From assembly GCA_942491145.1 (NCBI GenBank), contig CALOBC010000061.1:119435-183434 (forward strand): a stretch of 64,000 bases of DNA. Direction: 5' to 3'. Position 1 is the stretch's first letter. Each line of letters begins with the position of its first letter. The notes under the pieces are model-generated. The model worked only from the letters and a program-made list of their open reading frames with translations. It was not told where the DNA came from and searched no databases. Origin of the DNA: CAXQUZ01 sp942491145. GTDB lineage: Bacteria; Myxococcota_A; UBA796; UBA2385. This document shows, one piece after another, positions 24,881 through 33,196 of this stretch. The position numbers were made by a program, and so were the translations under genes.

Positions 24881-25681
24881 TTAGGGCACCAGCTTGTCCA
24901 GGAACATCGGCAACATGGTCCGCCAGGTGGGCCAGTCGTGGTCGCAGTCATGGCCCCACAGCGACAGCGTGCTGGGCACACCCTTGCGCTCGAGGACCTC
25001 GTGCAGTCGCACAGACTGGGCGGGCTCTTCCCACCGACCTTGGCCCGTCGCAATGCAGAATCGCACGGCGCGCAGGCGGTCCAGCAGCTCACCGCCCAAG
25101 CCACCGAGAAAGCGGATGGGCTGGTGGAAGTAGTAGGTGCGGTCACCAGCCGGGTCGTAGTCCCGCCAGCGGTCGCCCTTGGTCTGCCACTTGTCGAAGT
25201 CAAACGTGCCTGACATCGCCACCACTTGCGTGAAGGCGTCCGGGTGGCGCGCGGCGGCATTGACCGCGTTGTAGGCGCCGAGCGAGGCACCGGCCCCGAT
25301 GAGGTGGGTGTAGCCGTCGCACTCGGATCGGATGAAGGGCACCAGCTCGCGCACCAAGTAGCGGTCGAACATCTCTTGGAGCATCGCCCGCTGACCGGGG
25401 TGTACGTCCCCGTTCATCCAGCCGTCAGCCGACACACTGCCGCACGCATAGAGCTTGATGCGGCCCGCCGCGATCAGCGGTGAGAGCACCCGCACCATGA
25501 GGTAGCGCTCGGCTTCTAGGAAGTCGCCGCCTGCCGTGGGAAACAGCAGCACAGGCTCACCATGGAAGCCCCACCGCGCCACTGACATCTCGCGCTGGAG
25601 GTTGTCGGAGTGCCAGGACCAGACGTCGCGGGGCAACCCCATGGGGTTCTCCCGGTCCGGATTGTAGGGCGGAACAGCCAT
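24881..25681 (-). CDS. Esterase family protein (esterase D/S-formylglutathione-hydrolase-like)
   Basis: The 266-residue product is an alpha/beta hydrolase of the esterase D type. It has GEPVLLFPTAGGDF, the nucleophile elbow GAGASLGAYNA (GxSxG intact), an acidic residue region near CIATGQGRWE, and a late His in LSLWGHDCDHDW. It looks catalytically complete and cytoplasmic, with no signal peptide. ATG 25681 overlaps the stop of the upstream ATP-grasp gene (TGATG), which implies translational coupling and a shared pathway. The natural ester or amide substrate is not known. Confidence 0.87.
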   Translation of the reverse strand: MAVPPYNPDRENPMGLPRDVWSWHSDNLQREMSVARWGFHGEPVLLFPTAGGDFLEAERYLMVRVLSPLIAAGRIKLYACGSVSADGWMNGDVHPGQRAMLQEMFDRYLVRELVPFIRSECDGYTHLIGAGASLGAYNAVNAAARHPDAFTQVVAMSGTFDFDKWQTKGDRWRDYDPAGDRTYYFHQPIRFLGGLGGELLDRLRAVRFCIATGQGRWEEPAQSVRLHEVLERKGVPSTLSLWGHDCDHDWPTWRTMLPMFLDKLVP

Positions 25682-26949
25682 CACTCCTCCTGCGCGGTCG
25701 CGAGGTGGGCGAGGCGGTCCCGCTCGGTCTTGCACCAGAACTGGACCAGCCCAAAGAAGTGGTCGGTGAACTGCTCAATCTCACGCTCGGGGTACAGCGC
25801 CGACACCTTGCGGCGGACGACGTCGCGGAAGCGGTCGGTGGAGAAGTAGTCGAGCACCACTTGATCGACATGGGACAGGTGCTCTTCGCAGAACTCAGAG
25901 AACGCGTCGGCGTCGAAGTGGGCCCGTGCGAGGGCATCGTAGCGAATCAGCTTCTCGTCGAAGGGCAGATCCATGTCGGCGATCTCGAAGAAGCTGTGCC
26001 AGTGGGGGTTCAGGCGCATCGGCCGCTGGACCGTCGCACAGAACACCGACCACTTGAGCAGCGCCTTGACCAGCCACGGGAAGTGGAAGTGCAGCGACGT
26101 GACCTGGCTGTCGGGGCATGCGTTGGCAAAGTCGATGGGATGCAACACCCCGCCGCTGCGCAGCATCTCGCATGAGTTGAAGTCCCAACAGAAGAAGGCG
26201 TTGATGACCCGTGTGATCCGGGTCGCCTTGAGCCACTCGTCGGCATCCATGAAGTGGAAGTCCACCACATAGCGGCCATGCAGGGGGGCTTCAGGGTCGT
26301 ACCGCATCAAGTTGATTTGGGGGCCCACACCGATGCCCCGCACGAACAGGTCCCAGTTGGGCACACCGTGCTGGAGGTGTTGCACCTCGGACTCGGTCTT
26401 GTCGTAGGCCGCGTGCAGACTCGCTGCGTCGGTCACCCGAGTCACACCCCGCCAGCCACCACCGTCGTACGGCTTAATGAATGCGGGATAGCCGACCGAC
26501 TCGCCCACCGCGCTGAGGTCAAACAGCTCGTTGTACTGGCGCACCATCTCTGCTTCGTCACCCTCGGCGGCGTTCTTCTTGGGCGGCAGCATCCAGGTCT
26601 CGGGAATGTCCATCCCCAGCCGCATCATCGCGCAGTAGGACGTGTGCTTCTCGAAGGCCTGGATCGACCACGGGTTGTTGAGGGTGTAGGTCCCGTCCAT
26701 CATCGTGGCCTTCTTCAGCCACTCCCGCGTGGTGGGGTACCAGTGAGTGACCCGATCCAACACAAGGTCGTAGCGAACCGGCGCCCGCAGATTGAAGGGC
26801 TCTACCCGGACGCGGTCGACCGTGAAGCGACAGATGTCGCCGTTCCAGGGAATGTGGAGGTCGAGCTCTTCCATCAGCGCCTCAAAGGCGGCCGGCCAGC
26901 AGATGTCTGCGCCGAGGGAGAGACCGATGTTGCGAGTGACGACGGCCAT
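25681..26949 (-). CDS. ATP-grasp ligase, second type in the operon
   Basis: The 422-residue product has an N-terminal domain (IGLSLGADICWPAAFEALM) and an ATP-grasp core: SIQAFEKHTSYCAMMRLG, the ATP lysine in AFIKPYDGGGWRG, FVRGIGVGPQINLM, and a late HPIDFANACPDSQ in place of the usual ExNxR. A C-terminal helical region of about 110 residues follows. I start it at ATG 26949, giving the N-terminus MAVVTRNIG; a longer in-frame start adds 17 unlikely residues. It is coupled to the esterase gene downstream. The carboxylate and amine partners are unknown. Confidence 0.85.
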   Translation of the reverse strand: MAVVTRNIGLSLGADICWPAAFEALMEELDLHIPWNGDICRFTVDRVRVEPFNLRAPVRYDLVLDRVTHWYPTTREWLKKATMMDGTYTLNNPWSIQAFEKHTSYCAMMRLGMDIPETWMLPPKKNAAEGDEAEMVRQYNELFDLSAVGESVGYPAFIKPYDGGGWRGVTRVTDAASLHAAYDKTESEVQHLQHGVPNWDLFVRGIGVGPQINLMRYDPEAPLHGRYVVDFHFMDADEWLKATRITRVINAFFCWDFNSCEMLRSGGVLHPIDFANACPDSQVTSLHFHFPWLVKALLKWSVFCATVQRPMRLNPHWHSFFEIADMDLPFDEKLIRYDALARAHFDADAFSEFCEEHLSHVDQVVLDYFSTDRFRDVVRRKVSALYPEREIEQFTDHFFGLVQFWCKTERDRLAHLATAQEE

Positions 26950-27027
26950 GAAGGACCCCGATGTGTCTTGAGCAGGAAGGAGCGCACGGGAGCATGCCAA
27001 GCCGGGCAGCGCGACTGGGCCAGGGGG

Positions 27028-28236
27028 CTACTCGTAGTACATCCAGAGATGCCCGGGAAACAGCCAGGTGAGACCTTCCCGGAGTCTGTCGCGCCAACAG
27101 ATCCAATTGTGTCCGTCAGCGGCTTCGACGAAGCGCAGGGGCACACCCGCGGAGCGCAGCCGGGGGGCAATGCCGCGGTTGTACTGAATCAAGGACTCAA
27201 ATGTCCCACAGCTCTGGTAGACGCGGGCGTCGGCCGGGGCGGAGAACATCCGGCCGGCATCGGTCCGCCATGCGTTGACAAAGCCCACCACCGGCTCCCA
27301 CAACTCACCGCGCTGTTGGTGCCCCACATCAGTGTAGACGAAGCTGCCGGACTGGAGCAACAGACGACCAAACACACCCGGGCGATTCCATGCGGTCCAA
27401 GCCGAAGCGACGGCACCAAAGCTGGCCCCCATGAGGCCCCGGTCCGCCGGGTTGGGCGAGATGCGATGCAGCTTCTCGACCGTGGCCAACACCTCGTCGA
27501 CGATGAACCGGGGGTGGTCGGGATGCGCCCCATACTCTTGGTTCCGGGCACCCCCATCCACAAACGCCACGATGAGCGGTCGAAGCTCATGGCGGGTGAT
27601 GAGGTTGTCGAGCACGGTCCGGATTGCGGCAAAGCGGAGGTAGTCCGACCCGTCATGGCAGATCAGCAGCGGGTACTCTTTGCGGGGGTGGTACTCCGCC
27701 GGCAAATAGAGCTGGATCGTCCGCCGACCGCCCCAGACTGTCGAGTCGATCGTGAAGCGCTTCATCGTGCCTTGGCGCACGTCCACGTCGGGGTGCACCC
27801 AGGTCGGCCGCCGGTAGCCGGGCATCGGGCAGACGCTGTTGCTGCCAAAGGGATCAAAGGCTTGCAGGGGGTTGAGCGGATCCCGCTGCCACCGCCGATC
27901 TTCACCGCGCACCACCTCAAGCTTGTACTCAATGCGCCCCCCGTGGGGAAGCTGCATCGACAGCCCAAACGCACCCGTCTTGCCGATGGGCTCGAACGGG
28001 ATGCGACTCTCCAGTCCGAAAACCCAATGCACCAAGTAGACGGCATCCACCGGCCGCTCGCGGGAGCTGCTGCTGGAGAAGTAGAAGGTGGCCGTGTCGG
28101 CGTCGAGCAACGGAAACTGATGCGCGGCTTGGAAGGCCACCACGGCCCGTTGGGCATCGGTGGGCATGCCGTCGCTCTCGGCCTTGGCCACGCGGGCGAG
28201 CAGCTCGATGAGGGTCTGGGGCGTGGAGTCGCTCAT
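27028..28236 (-). CDS. Enterochelin-esterase-like hydrolase (Fes/IroD type)
   Basis: The 402-residue product has an N-terminal beta-sandwich-like domain of about 150 residues (YLVHWVFGLESRIPF, RIEYKLEVVRGEDRRW), as in Fes-type esterases. An alpha/beta hydrolase domain follows: YPLLICHDGSDYLR, nucleophile elbow GLMGASFGAVAS, and the late His in AADGHNWICW. The catalytic set looks complete. Fes homologs cut trilactone siderophores, but no siderophore biosynthesis or uptake genes are seen here, so I read it as a general ester or amide hydrolase within the ATP-grasp operon. Its ATG overlaps the stop of the S51-like gene (ATGA). Confidence 0.87.
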   Translation of the reverse strand: MSDSTPQTLIELLARVAKAESDGMPTDAQRAVVAFQAAHQFPLLDADTATFYFSSSSSRERPVDAVYLVHWVFGLESRIPFEPIGKTGAFGLSMQLPHGGRIEYKLEVVRGEDRRWQRDPLNPLQAFDPFGSNSVCPMPGYRRPTWVHPDVDVRQGTMKRFTIDSTVWGGRRTIQLYLPAEYHPRKEYPLLICHDGSDYLRFAAIRTVLDNLITRHELRPLIVAFVDGGARNQEYGAHPDHPRFIVDEVLATVEKLHRISPNPADRGLMGASFGAVASAWTAWNRPGVFGRLLLQSGSFVYTDVGHQQRGELWEPVVGFVNAWRTDAGRMFSAPADARVYQSCGTFESLIQYNRGIAPRLRSAGVPLRFVEAADGHNWICWRDRLREGLTWLFPGHLWMYYE

Positions 28237-29249
28237 GGGACCACCTCGCCCACCGGCGCCGCCAGCGGCGTGGCCTCAATGTCCAGCGCCACGGGCCGAC
28301 CATCGGTGGACAAGCGCCAGCAGCTATCGGGCCGAGAACGATCCATCCATGAACCGTCTCGCCAATCCAGACGGGCGCCGTTTTCGAGCGTGATCCCTTG
28401 CCGTCGCCCCAGCCGGCGGGCAAAGCGGGCCATCCGGTCCCCGTCGTTGAAGCGCAGGCGCCGCCGGGCGTGGGGCATCAACACCGCGCCGGGGATGATG
28501 CCGAAGCCCGCGTCAAAGAGCTCAGCGTCGGCCTCCCCTTCAGGCGGATCGTCATAGTATAGGTAGATCCGCTCGCCCAGCACCATCGCGCCCGCCGACC
28601 ACGCCACCACACCGCCGCCACGGCCCAGGTACCGTCGCAACAAGACATCCACACCGAAGAACTCCATTCGATTGCGCAACACCCCCACATGACCGCCGGC
28701 GATCAACACAATGTCCACGTGGGCCAACACATCTTTGACGTGGGCGTGGTGGGAGCGCACGGTCGGAAAGTCCCAGGGCCGGGCACACGCCGGATGGGCC
28801 GCACGCAGCTCTGCGAGGCGCTGGAGGGCGCGGGCATCGAGCGTCCGCAACACATCCACGGTCCAGTCGAGATCCTCGGCGAACAGCCCCGGTTGGTGGC
28901 GGGCCCGGGCCTGCATCTTCCCCACCGCATGCATGGCACAACCCAGCTGCTCTCGGTAGCCAGCCTTCCAGCCCACAATCTCGCGCTGACGGGCTTGGTA
29001 GGCGGTTGAGAGCACCGACTCATTTTCCATCAGCTCGTCAAACCAGCGGTACAGCGGCAGGTGGATCACGCGAAGATCCATGGCACCAAGATCCCGCAGA
29101 AGCGGCTCCAGCTCGTCTTCTTCGTGGCGCCACCCACACGTGATGAGGCCGACCGCTCCCCGCGCGCCCATCGAGGCCAGCGTCTCCGCGAGGACAGGAC
29201 GGGGGCGCTGGGGTCCAAGGATACTGAGAGGTCCAATCACGAGGCGCAC
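28233..29249 (-). CDS. S51 (peptidase E/cyanophycinase-like) family protein
   Basis: The 338-residue product, starting with GTG 29249, has the class I glutamine-amidotransferase-like fold of S51 peptidases: VIGPLSILGPQ at the start, VDIVLIAGGHVGVL, and the nucleophile elbow VVAWSAGAMVLGE with Ser in place of the Cys of amidotransferases. A His (LMPHARRRLRF) follows. S51 enzymes cut Asp-containing dipeptides or the storage polymer cyanophycin. As the first gene of an operon with two ATP-grasp ligases, it may degrade or trim the amide made by them. A TAG stop shortly upstream in frame rules out a longer start. Confidence 0.85.
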   Translation of the reverse strand: MRLVIGPLSILGPQRPRPVLAETLASMGARGAVGLITCGWRHEEDELEPLLRDLGAMDLRVIHLPLYRWFDELMENESVLSTAYQARQREIVGWKAGYREQLGCAMHAVGKMQARARHQPGLFAEDLDWTVDVLRTLDARALQRLAELRAAHPACARPWDFPTVRSHHAHVKDVLAHVDIVLIAGGHVGVLRNRMEFFGVDVLLRRYLGRGGGVVAWSAGAMVLGERIYLYYDDPPEGEADAELFDAGFGIIPGAVLMPHARRRLRFNDGDRMARFARRLGRRQGITLENGARLDWRDGSWMDRSRPDSCWRLSTDGRPVALDIEATPLAAPVGEVVP

Positions 29250-29582
29250 CCACCGGGAGGAGGACCCCCAGACCTAGCCGATGTCCCAGCTGGAGCACAG
29301 GGAGGACCGGGGGTTTCGCCCGGGTGTCACAGCCTCGGGGGCGGTCCGAGGGGGTGCCCGAGGCAGTCCGGCGTCAGTTCCCTGGCAGACTCTGCACTCG
29401 ATCGACATTCCCAGCGCCACAGCTTGTACTATTCGCAAGAAAGACCTAAGACCCGACCCGACCCGGCCCGTGGACGGCGGCCCTGCCCACCGCCTGCGCC
29501 CCTGTTGACGCTTCGGTCCCGCCGCGGCGCCCTTGCGTACCCACTGGCAACGCCCCGACCCAACCGACGGAGTCGACTCTCC
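29250..29582. other. Divergent intergenic region (333 bases), probable promoters
   Basis: This gap separates the minus-strand ATP-grasp operon from the response regulator gene, so it should hold promoters for both. It contains an A/T-richer patch at about 29390-29450 and three tandem GACCC units near 29453-29467. I see no coding frame with gene-like features, no tRNA and no riboswitch. The response regulator could act here on its own promoter or on the operon; that is a guess from position. Confidence 0.5.
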
Positions 29583-30308
29583 ATGTCTTCGCACATCCTC
29601 ATTGCCGACGACGACCCCGTCTTCCGGGTGGCGATCTCCAGCTTCTTGGAGTCTCAAGGCCACACCATCGGCTGCGCAGAAACGGCGGCAGAGGTCACCA
29701 AGTCGATGGGCGAACGGCGCTGGGATGTGCTGGTCACCGACATCTCTATGCCCGGCAACGAGTCGCTGGAGCTGCTGGTGGTCCTTCGTCAGTCGACCTA
29801 CCCCCTGCCGGTGGTGGTGGTCACAGGCAACCCCTCGCTCCAGACCGCCGTCACCAGCCTGCGCCACGATGCGGTGGACTACCTGACCAAGCCCATCGAC
29901 TTCGAGCAGCTCCGCCGTGCAGTGGACCGCGCCATCGAGCGGGGCCGCAAGGTGCAAGCGGTGTCCCGCGCACGGGACCAGCTCGACGAGTGGTCGGCCA
30001 CGCTTCGCGGACTGCAAGAAGCCCTCGTGCCCCATGTTGTGGAAGAAAACGAAGGCCGCGGTCCCATCGTGAACGACCCGCTCGCTTCGCTCGACGCCGA
30101 CGCCCGAGAGAGCCTGTCGCCCCGCGAACAAGAGGTCTTGATCTCCCTGGCCGAAGGCAGCTCCACCCGCGAGCTGGCCGACCGGCTGTTCATCAGTGAA
30201 CACACCGTCCGCAACCACCTCAAGGCCATCTACCGAAAGTTGGGTGTGCACTCGCGCACGGAGCTGTTCAGCAAGCTCACCAAGTGGGGCAGCAAGACGA
30301 GCCACTGA
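29583..30308 (+). CDS. LuxR/NarL-family response regulator
   Basis: The 241-residue product has a receiver domain (IADDDPVFR acidic pocket; phospho-acceptor Asp53 in LVTDISMPG; VVVTGN; conserved Lys in YLTKPIDF). A charged linker of about 60 residues and a LuxR-type helix-turn-helix (LSPREQEVLISLAEGSSTRE, then SEHTVRNHLKAIYRKLGV) follow. It should bind DNA when phosphorylated. No histidine kinase gene is adjacent; the nearest in this window is at 42717-44018. It is divergent from the ATP-grasp operon and could regulate it. Confidence 0.95.
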   Translation: MSSHILIADDDPVFRVAISSFLESQGHTIGCAETAAEVTKSMGERRWDVLVTDISMPGNESLELLVVLRQSTYPLPVVVVTGNPSLQTAVTSLRHDAVDYLTKPIDFEQLRRAVDRAIERGRKVQAVSRARDQLDEWSATLRGLQEALVPHVVEENEGRGPIVNDPLASLDADARESLSPREQEVLISLAEGSSTRELADRLFISEHTVRNHLKAIYRKLGVHSRTELFSKLTKWGSKTSH

Positions 30309-30417
30309 GTCGCGCCGCACCGGTCGGTGTCGTTGCACAATGCGCCCAAACGACGGACGGGTTGTCCTCAAAATCGGGTATGAGCGCCGCCCCCGACACG
30401 CCCACTCGGAGCACACC

Positions 30418-30813
30418 ATGGCCCGCGGTCGCGATGCCCACCAGGCCCACTTGTCCGCTGTTGCCGCCCTCGGCCGCAACCTGTCCCGCCGCGCCAGCAG
30501 CCGCTGTGAGCTGTGCGAGGACCGCGAGACCTTGACGGTGGTGGAGGTCCCGCCCGCGCGGGAAGAACCCGCCGAAGACCGGGCGCTGCTGCTGTGTCCC
30601 CGGTGCAGCGGGCTGGTCCACAAGGGCCTACCCAAGCGCGTGAACACTGATGAAATGCGCTTCTTGGAGCAGTCCGTCTGGAGCGAGCTCCTGCCGGCCA
30701 AGCTGGCGGCCGTGCGACTGACCCGCCAGCTGGCGGCCCAGGGTGTGCCTTGGGCCCAGGACATCCTCGAAGGGCTGTGGATCGACGAGGACACCGAAGC
30801 GCTGCTGGGTTGA
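30418..30813 (+). CDS. PhnA-like zinc-ribbon protein
   Basis: The 131-residue product begins at ATG 30418 with CGGAG upstream. Two Cys pairs, RCELCED and LCPRCSG, about 40 residues apart, form a zinc ribbon as in the PhnA/YjdM N-terminal domain, and the EVPPAREE stretch between them also fits. PhnA proteins were named from the phosphonate operon but their role is unclear, and no phosphonate genes occur here. The stop overlaps the start of the SUMF1-like lipoprotein gene (TGATG). Confidence 0.75.
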   Translation: MARGRDAHQAHLSAVAALGRNLSRRASSRCELCEDRETLTVVEVPPAREEPAEDRALLLCPRCSGLVHKGLPKRVNTDEMRFLEQSVWSELLPAKLAAVRLTRQLAAQGVPWAQDILEGLWIDEDTEALLG

Positions 30814-31877
30814 TGCACAAGGGCTGGGGCCTCGGGGCCGCCGTGCTCGCATGCGCCCCAGGGTGCGGCCCTCCTCCGCCCGCTTGTCCACCCGGCATGG
30901 TGCTGGTGCAGGGCAGCGGCACGATCGGACTGGGTCCCCAGCGCTACGGCACCGTGTCGACCCGCCCGGGCGAGACAGCCCCAGAAACACGCTGCAGCAC
31001 GGCACTCTCCGCGAGAGCTAACCCCGTCGCGTGCTGGATCCAGACCGATCTGATCGACCCGGTTGTGGCCCCCCGCGCGGTCACTGTGGGCCCGGTCTGT
31101 GTCGACACTCATCCCTTCCCGGGGGCGGGCGCGCCCTACACCCTCGACGGCATGACCACCTGGGACGCCACACAGCTCCAGCGCTTGTTGGCGACCCGCG
31201 CGCTGGGCGGTCGGCGCCTGTGCACGATGACCGAGTTCCAAGCGGCCGTTGCAGGACTGCGCAGCAACCGCCCCATCGTGTATGGCGACCAACACAAACC
31301 CGAGCGGTGCCCGGCTGGGGTGCCGATCGGCACTGATCCAGCCTGCCGCAATCCCGAGACCGGGGTGCATGAGTACGGCGCGGTGCACAGCCACTGGGTG
31401 GTGGCCGACTCCGACTTTGTGGCCCTCGCGTGCCCCTCGCCGCCCTGCCGAGGCGCAGGTCGCCGCCTGTTGCAGCCCGGCGCACTCATTGTCGCCGGCG
31501 GCACCGGGCGCCTCCAGACCCGGCAGGCCCCGCTGACGCCCCACACCTGGCACGACCACGGCACCCCCACCCCCGATGGCTGCGACGACATGGGCCACGA
31601 CGACCAGCCCATCTTGTGCGCCGATCCCGACCCCAGCTGGGCCGACCCGCCCGCTGCCCTGCTCGCCGAAGATGCCGCATGGCAGGCTCTCTTGGTCATC
31701 AGCCGCGACACCGGACGAATGACGCCAATGCTCAGTGCGGGGCTGGGGGAGGACGTCTGTCCGCCGGATCGGGCTGGGCCAGAGGCTCCAACAGCACGTG
31801 ACCGTCCACCTGAGCTCGCGCCGTCCAACGCGGCGCCCCTCCCCCCACCAGCCACGGGTCGTCCGCCCGCACAATGA
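30813..31877 (+). CDS. Lipoprotein with degenerate SUMF1/formylglycine-generating-enzyme-like domain
   Basis: The 354-residue product has a short signal sequence with Cys14 and Cys18 as possible lipidation sites. The body shows the order typical of the FGE-sulfatase fold: CPPGMVLVQGSGTIGLG, VCVDTHPF, and GGRRLCTMTEFQAA (compare RLPTEAEWE), then GDQHKPERC. The C-terminal catalytic Cys pair of true FGE is not evident, so it is more likely a structural or binding variant, as often found in myxobacteria. The final 49 codons overlap the end of the convergent DUF2079 gene and are low-complexity Pro/Ala, so the true C-terminus might be shorter in function. Confidence 0.72.
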   Translation: MHKGWGLGAAVLACAPGCGPPPPACPPGMVLVQGSGTIGLGPQRYGTVSTRPGETAPETRCSTALSARANPVACWIQTDLIDPVVAPRAVTVGPVCVDTHPFPGAGAPYTLDGMTTWDATQLQRLLATRALGGRRLCTMTEFQAAVAGLRSNRPIVYGDQHKPERCPAGVPIGTDPACRNPETGVHEYGAVHSHWVVADSDFVALACPSPPCRGAGRRLLQPGALIVAGGTGRLQTRQAPLTPHTWHDHGTPTPDGCDDMGHDDQPILCADPDPSWADPPAALLAEDAAWQALLVISRDTGRMTPMLSAGLGEDVCPPDRAGPEAPTARDRPPELAPSNAAPLPPPATGRPPAQ

Positions 31878-33144
31878 TGACGTCCACGGTCTTCAGGGGG
31901 ATGGGCCAGGGCGCGGTCCAGCCCCGAGGACGCTCGTCGGCCAGCATCGAGAGCTGGGCCGTGTTCCAGAGGACCGCCCGCCCTGCGAAGGCATGGATGG
32001 TGTCATAGTCCGCAGCCACCGCCTCTTCAGGCCCCACATGGGCCTGGAGCTGGCGCAGGTCGACGGGCCCATGCCGCGGGAGCACCCAGGGGAAAGCCCA
32101 GGCATTGAGCACCCCGAAGGCCAGCAAGCCCGGCCACCCCAGCCGGCCCGCCCCCGCAATGGCCGCGGCGCTGACCAAGGGCAACCAGAAGGCATGGTAG
32201 TGCGCCGCCGGTCCCTGGAGCGGGCCCCACTCCCGGGCGGTGGCCAGCATCTCCTGCACCACGGGCAGGGCCCCCCCCAACGCGCCGGGAGCCAGCAGTG
32301 CCAGCGCCATGCCCGAGCGCCCCACACGCGCCAAGAAGCCGAGGCGGTCGGCCAAGTGGTCCGGCGAGAGGGCCGCTGGGGCCGCCGGGTGCAGCGGGTC
32401 GAAGTGGAAGAACATCTGGGGCTTGACGAGCACCCAAAACAGCAACCACAGCGCCGAGACCACACCGAGAACCAGCCCTTCGCGGAGCTTCAGTCGAGAC
32501 CACCAGCCCGGACGTGCCCCCTCTCCCCAAGGCAACACACACAGCGCCACCGCCGCACTGCCCAACAGATACGGCGCCTCTTGGCGACCCAAGTTGGCCA
32601 CACAGGCCCACGCCACCATTGGCCAGAGCTTGCGCTCCCGGGCCGCCACCACCGCGCCGAGAACCCCCGGCAGCAGCAGCGCCGAGGGCCGAAAGTCCGC
32701 CGTGGCCACCGCTTGGAAGGGGCCGTAGGCCGCGAGCCCCAGCGCAGCCAGCGGCCCACCCCAACGTCCGGCCAACGCTTCCCCCAAGCGCCACGCCGGC
32801 CACAATGCCAAACAGGCAAATCCCGCTTGGGCGAACAGCAGGACCTCCTGCCGGGGGACCACCAGATATGCGGCGATGACGACCGGGAGGATCAGGTGGG
32901 TGTGCACCATCTCGAAGAAGCCGCCCGGCTCCAGCAGCAGGGGGCTGGACCAGGCATCACCCCGGGCGGCCGCCGCGATGATCTGGTGGAAGAATGCGAG
33001 ATCCTGGCCCCAATTGGGCGCCATGGCCCACGCATTCCAAGCGTTGACGGCACCGAAGACCGACGTGCCGATGAGCACCGCAAGCAGCGGCCAGCGCAGG
33101 GGATGGCGCAAGGGTTGGCGTCGGGACCGGGGGGGCGAGGGCAT
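31732..33144 (-). CDS. DUF2079-family polytopic membrane protein
   Basis: The 470-residue product has about ten hydrophobic segments and the family features of DUF2079: NWGQDLAFFHQII near the start, a FFEMVHTHLILP His-containing loop after the second segment, and a VATADFRPSAL stretch. DUF2079 proteins resemble lipid-linked glycosyltransferases (GT-C like), but no activity has been shown. I start at ATG 33144; a longer in-frame start overlaps the divergent methyltransferase promoter region. The 3' end overlaps the SUMF1-like gene on the other strand by 146 bases. Confidence 0.83.
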   Translation of the reverse strand: MPSPPRSRRQPLRHPLRWPLLAVLIGTSVFGAVNAWNAWAMAPNWGQDLAFFHQIIAAAARGDAWSSPLLLEPGGFFEMVHTHLILPVVIAAYLVVPRQEVLLFAQAGFACLALWPAWRLGEALAGRWGGPLAALGLAAYGPFQAVATADFRPSALLLPGVLGAVVAARERKLWPMVAWACVANLGRQEAPYLLGSAAVALCVLPWGEGARPGWWSRLKLREGLVLGVVSALWLLFWVLVKPQMFFHFDPLHPAAPAALSPDHLADRLGFLARVGRSGMALALLAPGALGGALPVVQEMLATAREWGPLQGPAAHYHAFWLPLVSAAAIAGAGRLGWPGLLAFGVLNAWAFPWVLPRHGPVDLRQLQAHVGPEEAVAADYDTIHAFAGRAVLWNTAQLSMLADERPRGWTAPWPIPLKTVDVIIVRADDPWLVGGGAPRWTARAQVDGHVLLEPLAQPDPADRRPPPAPH

Positions 33145-33196
33145 CGGTGACCATGCTACCTCTGCGCGCCCCCTCGCACGCCAGCCCGAGGCCACC

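Noticed and set aside
21923..25213. A 1096-codon plus-strand open frame
   Set aside because: It runs antisense to four genes with strong motifs (hydrolase, M28, ATP-grasp, esterase) and is rich in Arg, Pro, His and Gln without domains.
27028..28236. Siderophore system based on the Fes-like esterase
   Set aside because: No non-ribosomal synthetase, siderophore receptor or iron uptake gene is nearby; the operon partners are ATP-grasp and peptidase proteins.
29274..31874. An 866-codon minus-strand open frame
   Set aside because: It lies opposite the response regulator, PhnA-like and SUMF1-like genes, whose motifs show the plus strand is coding.
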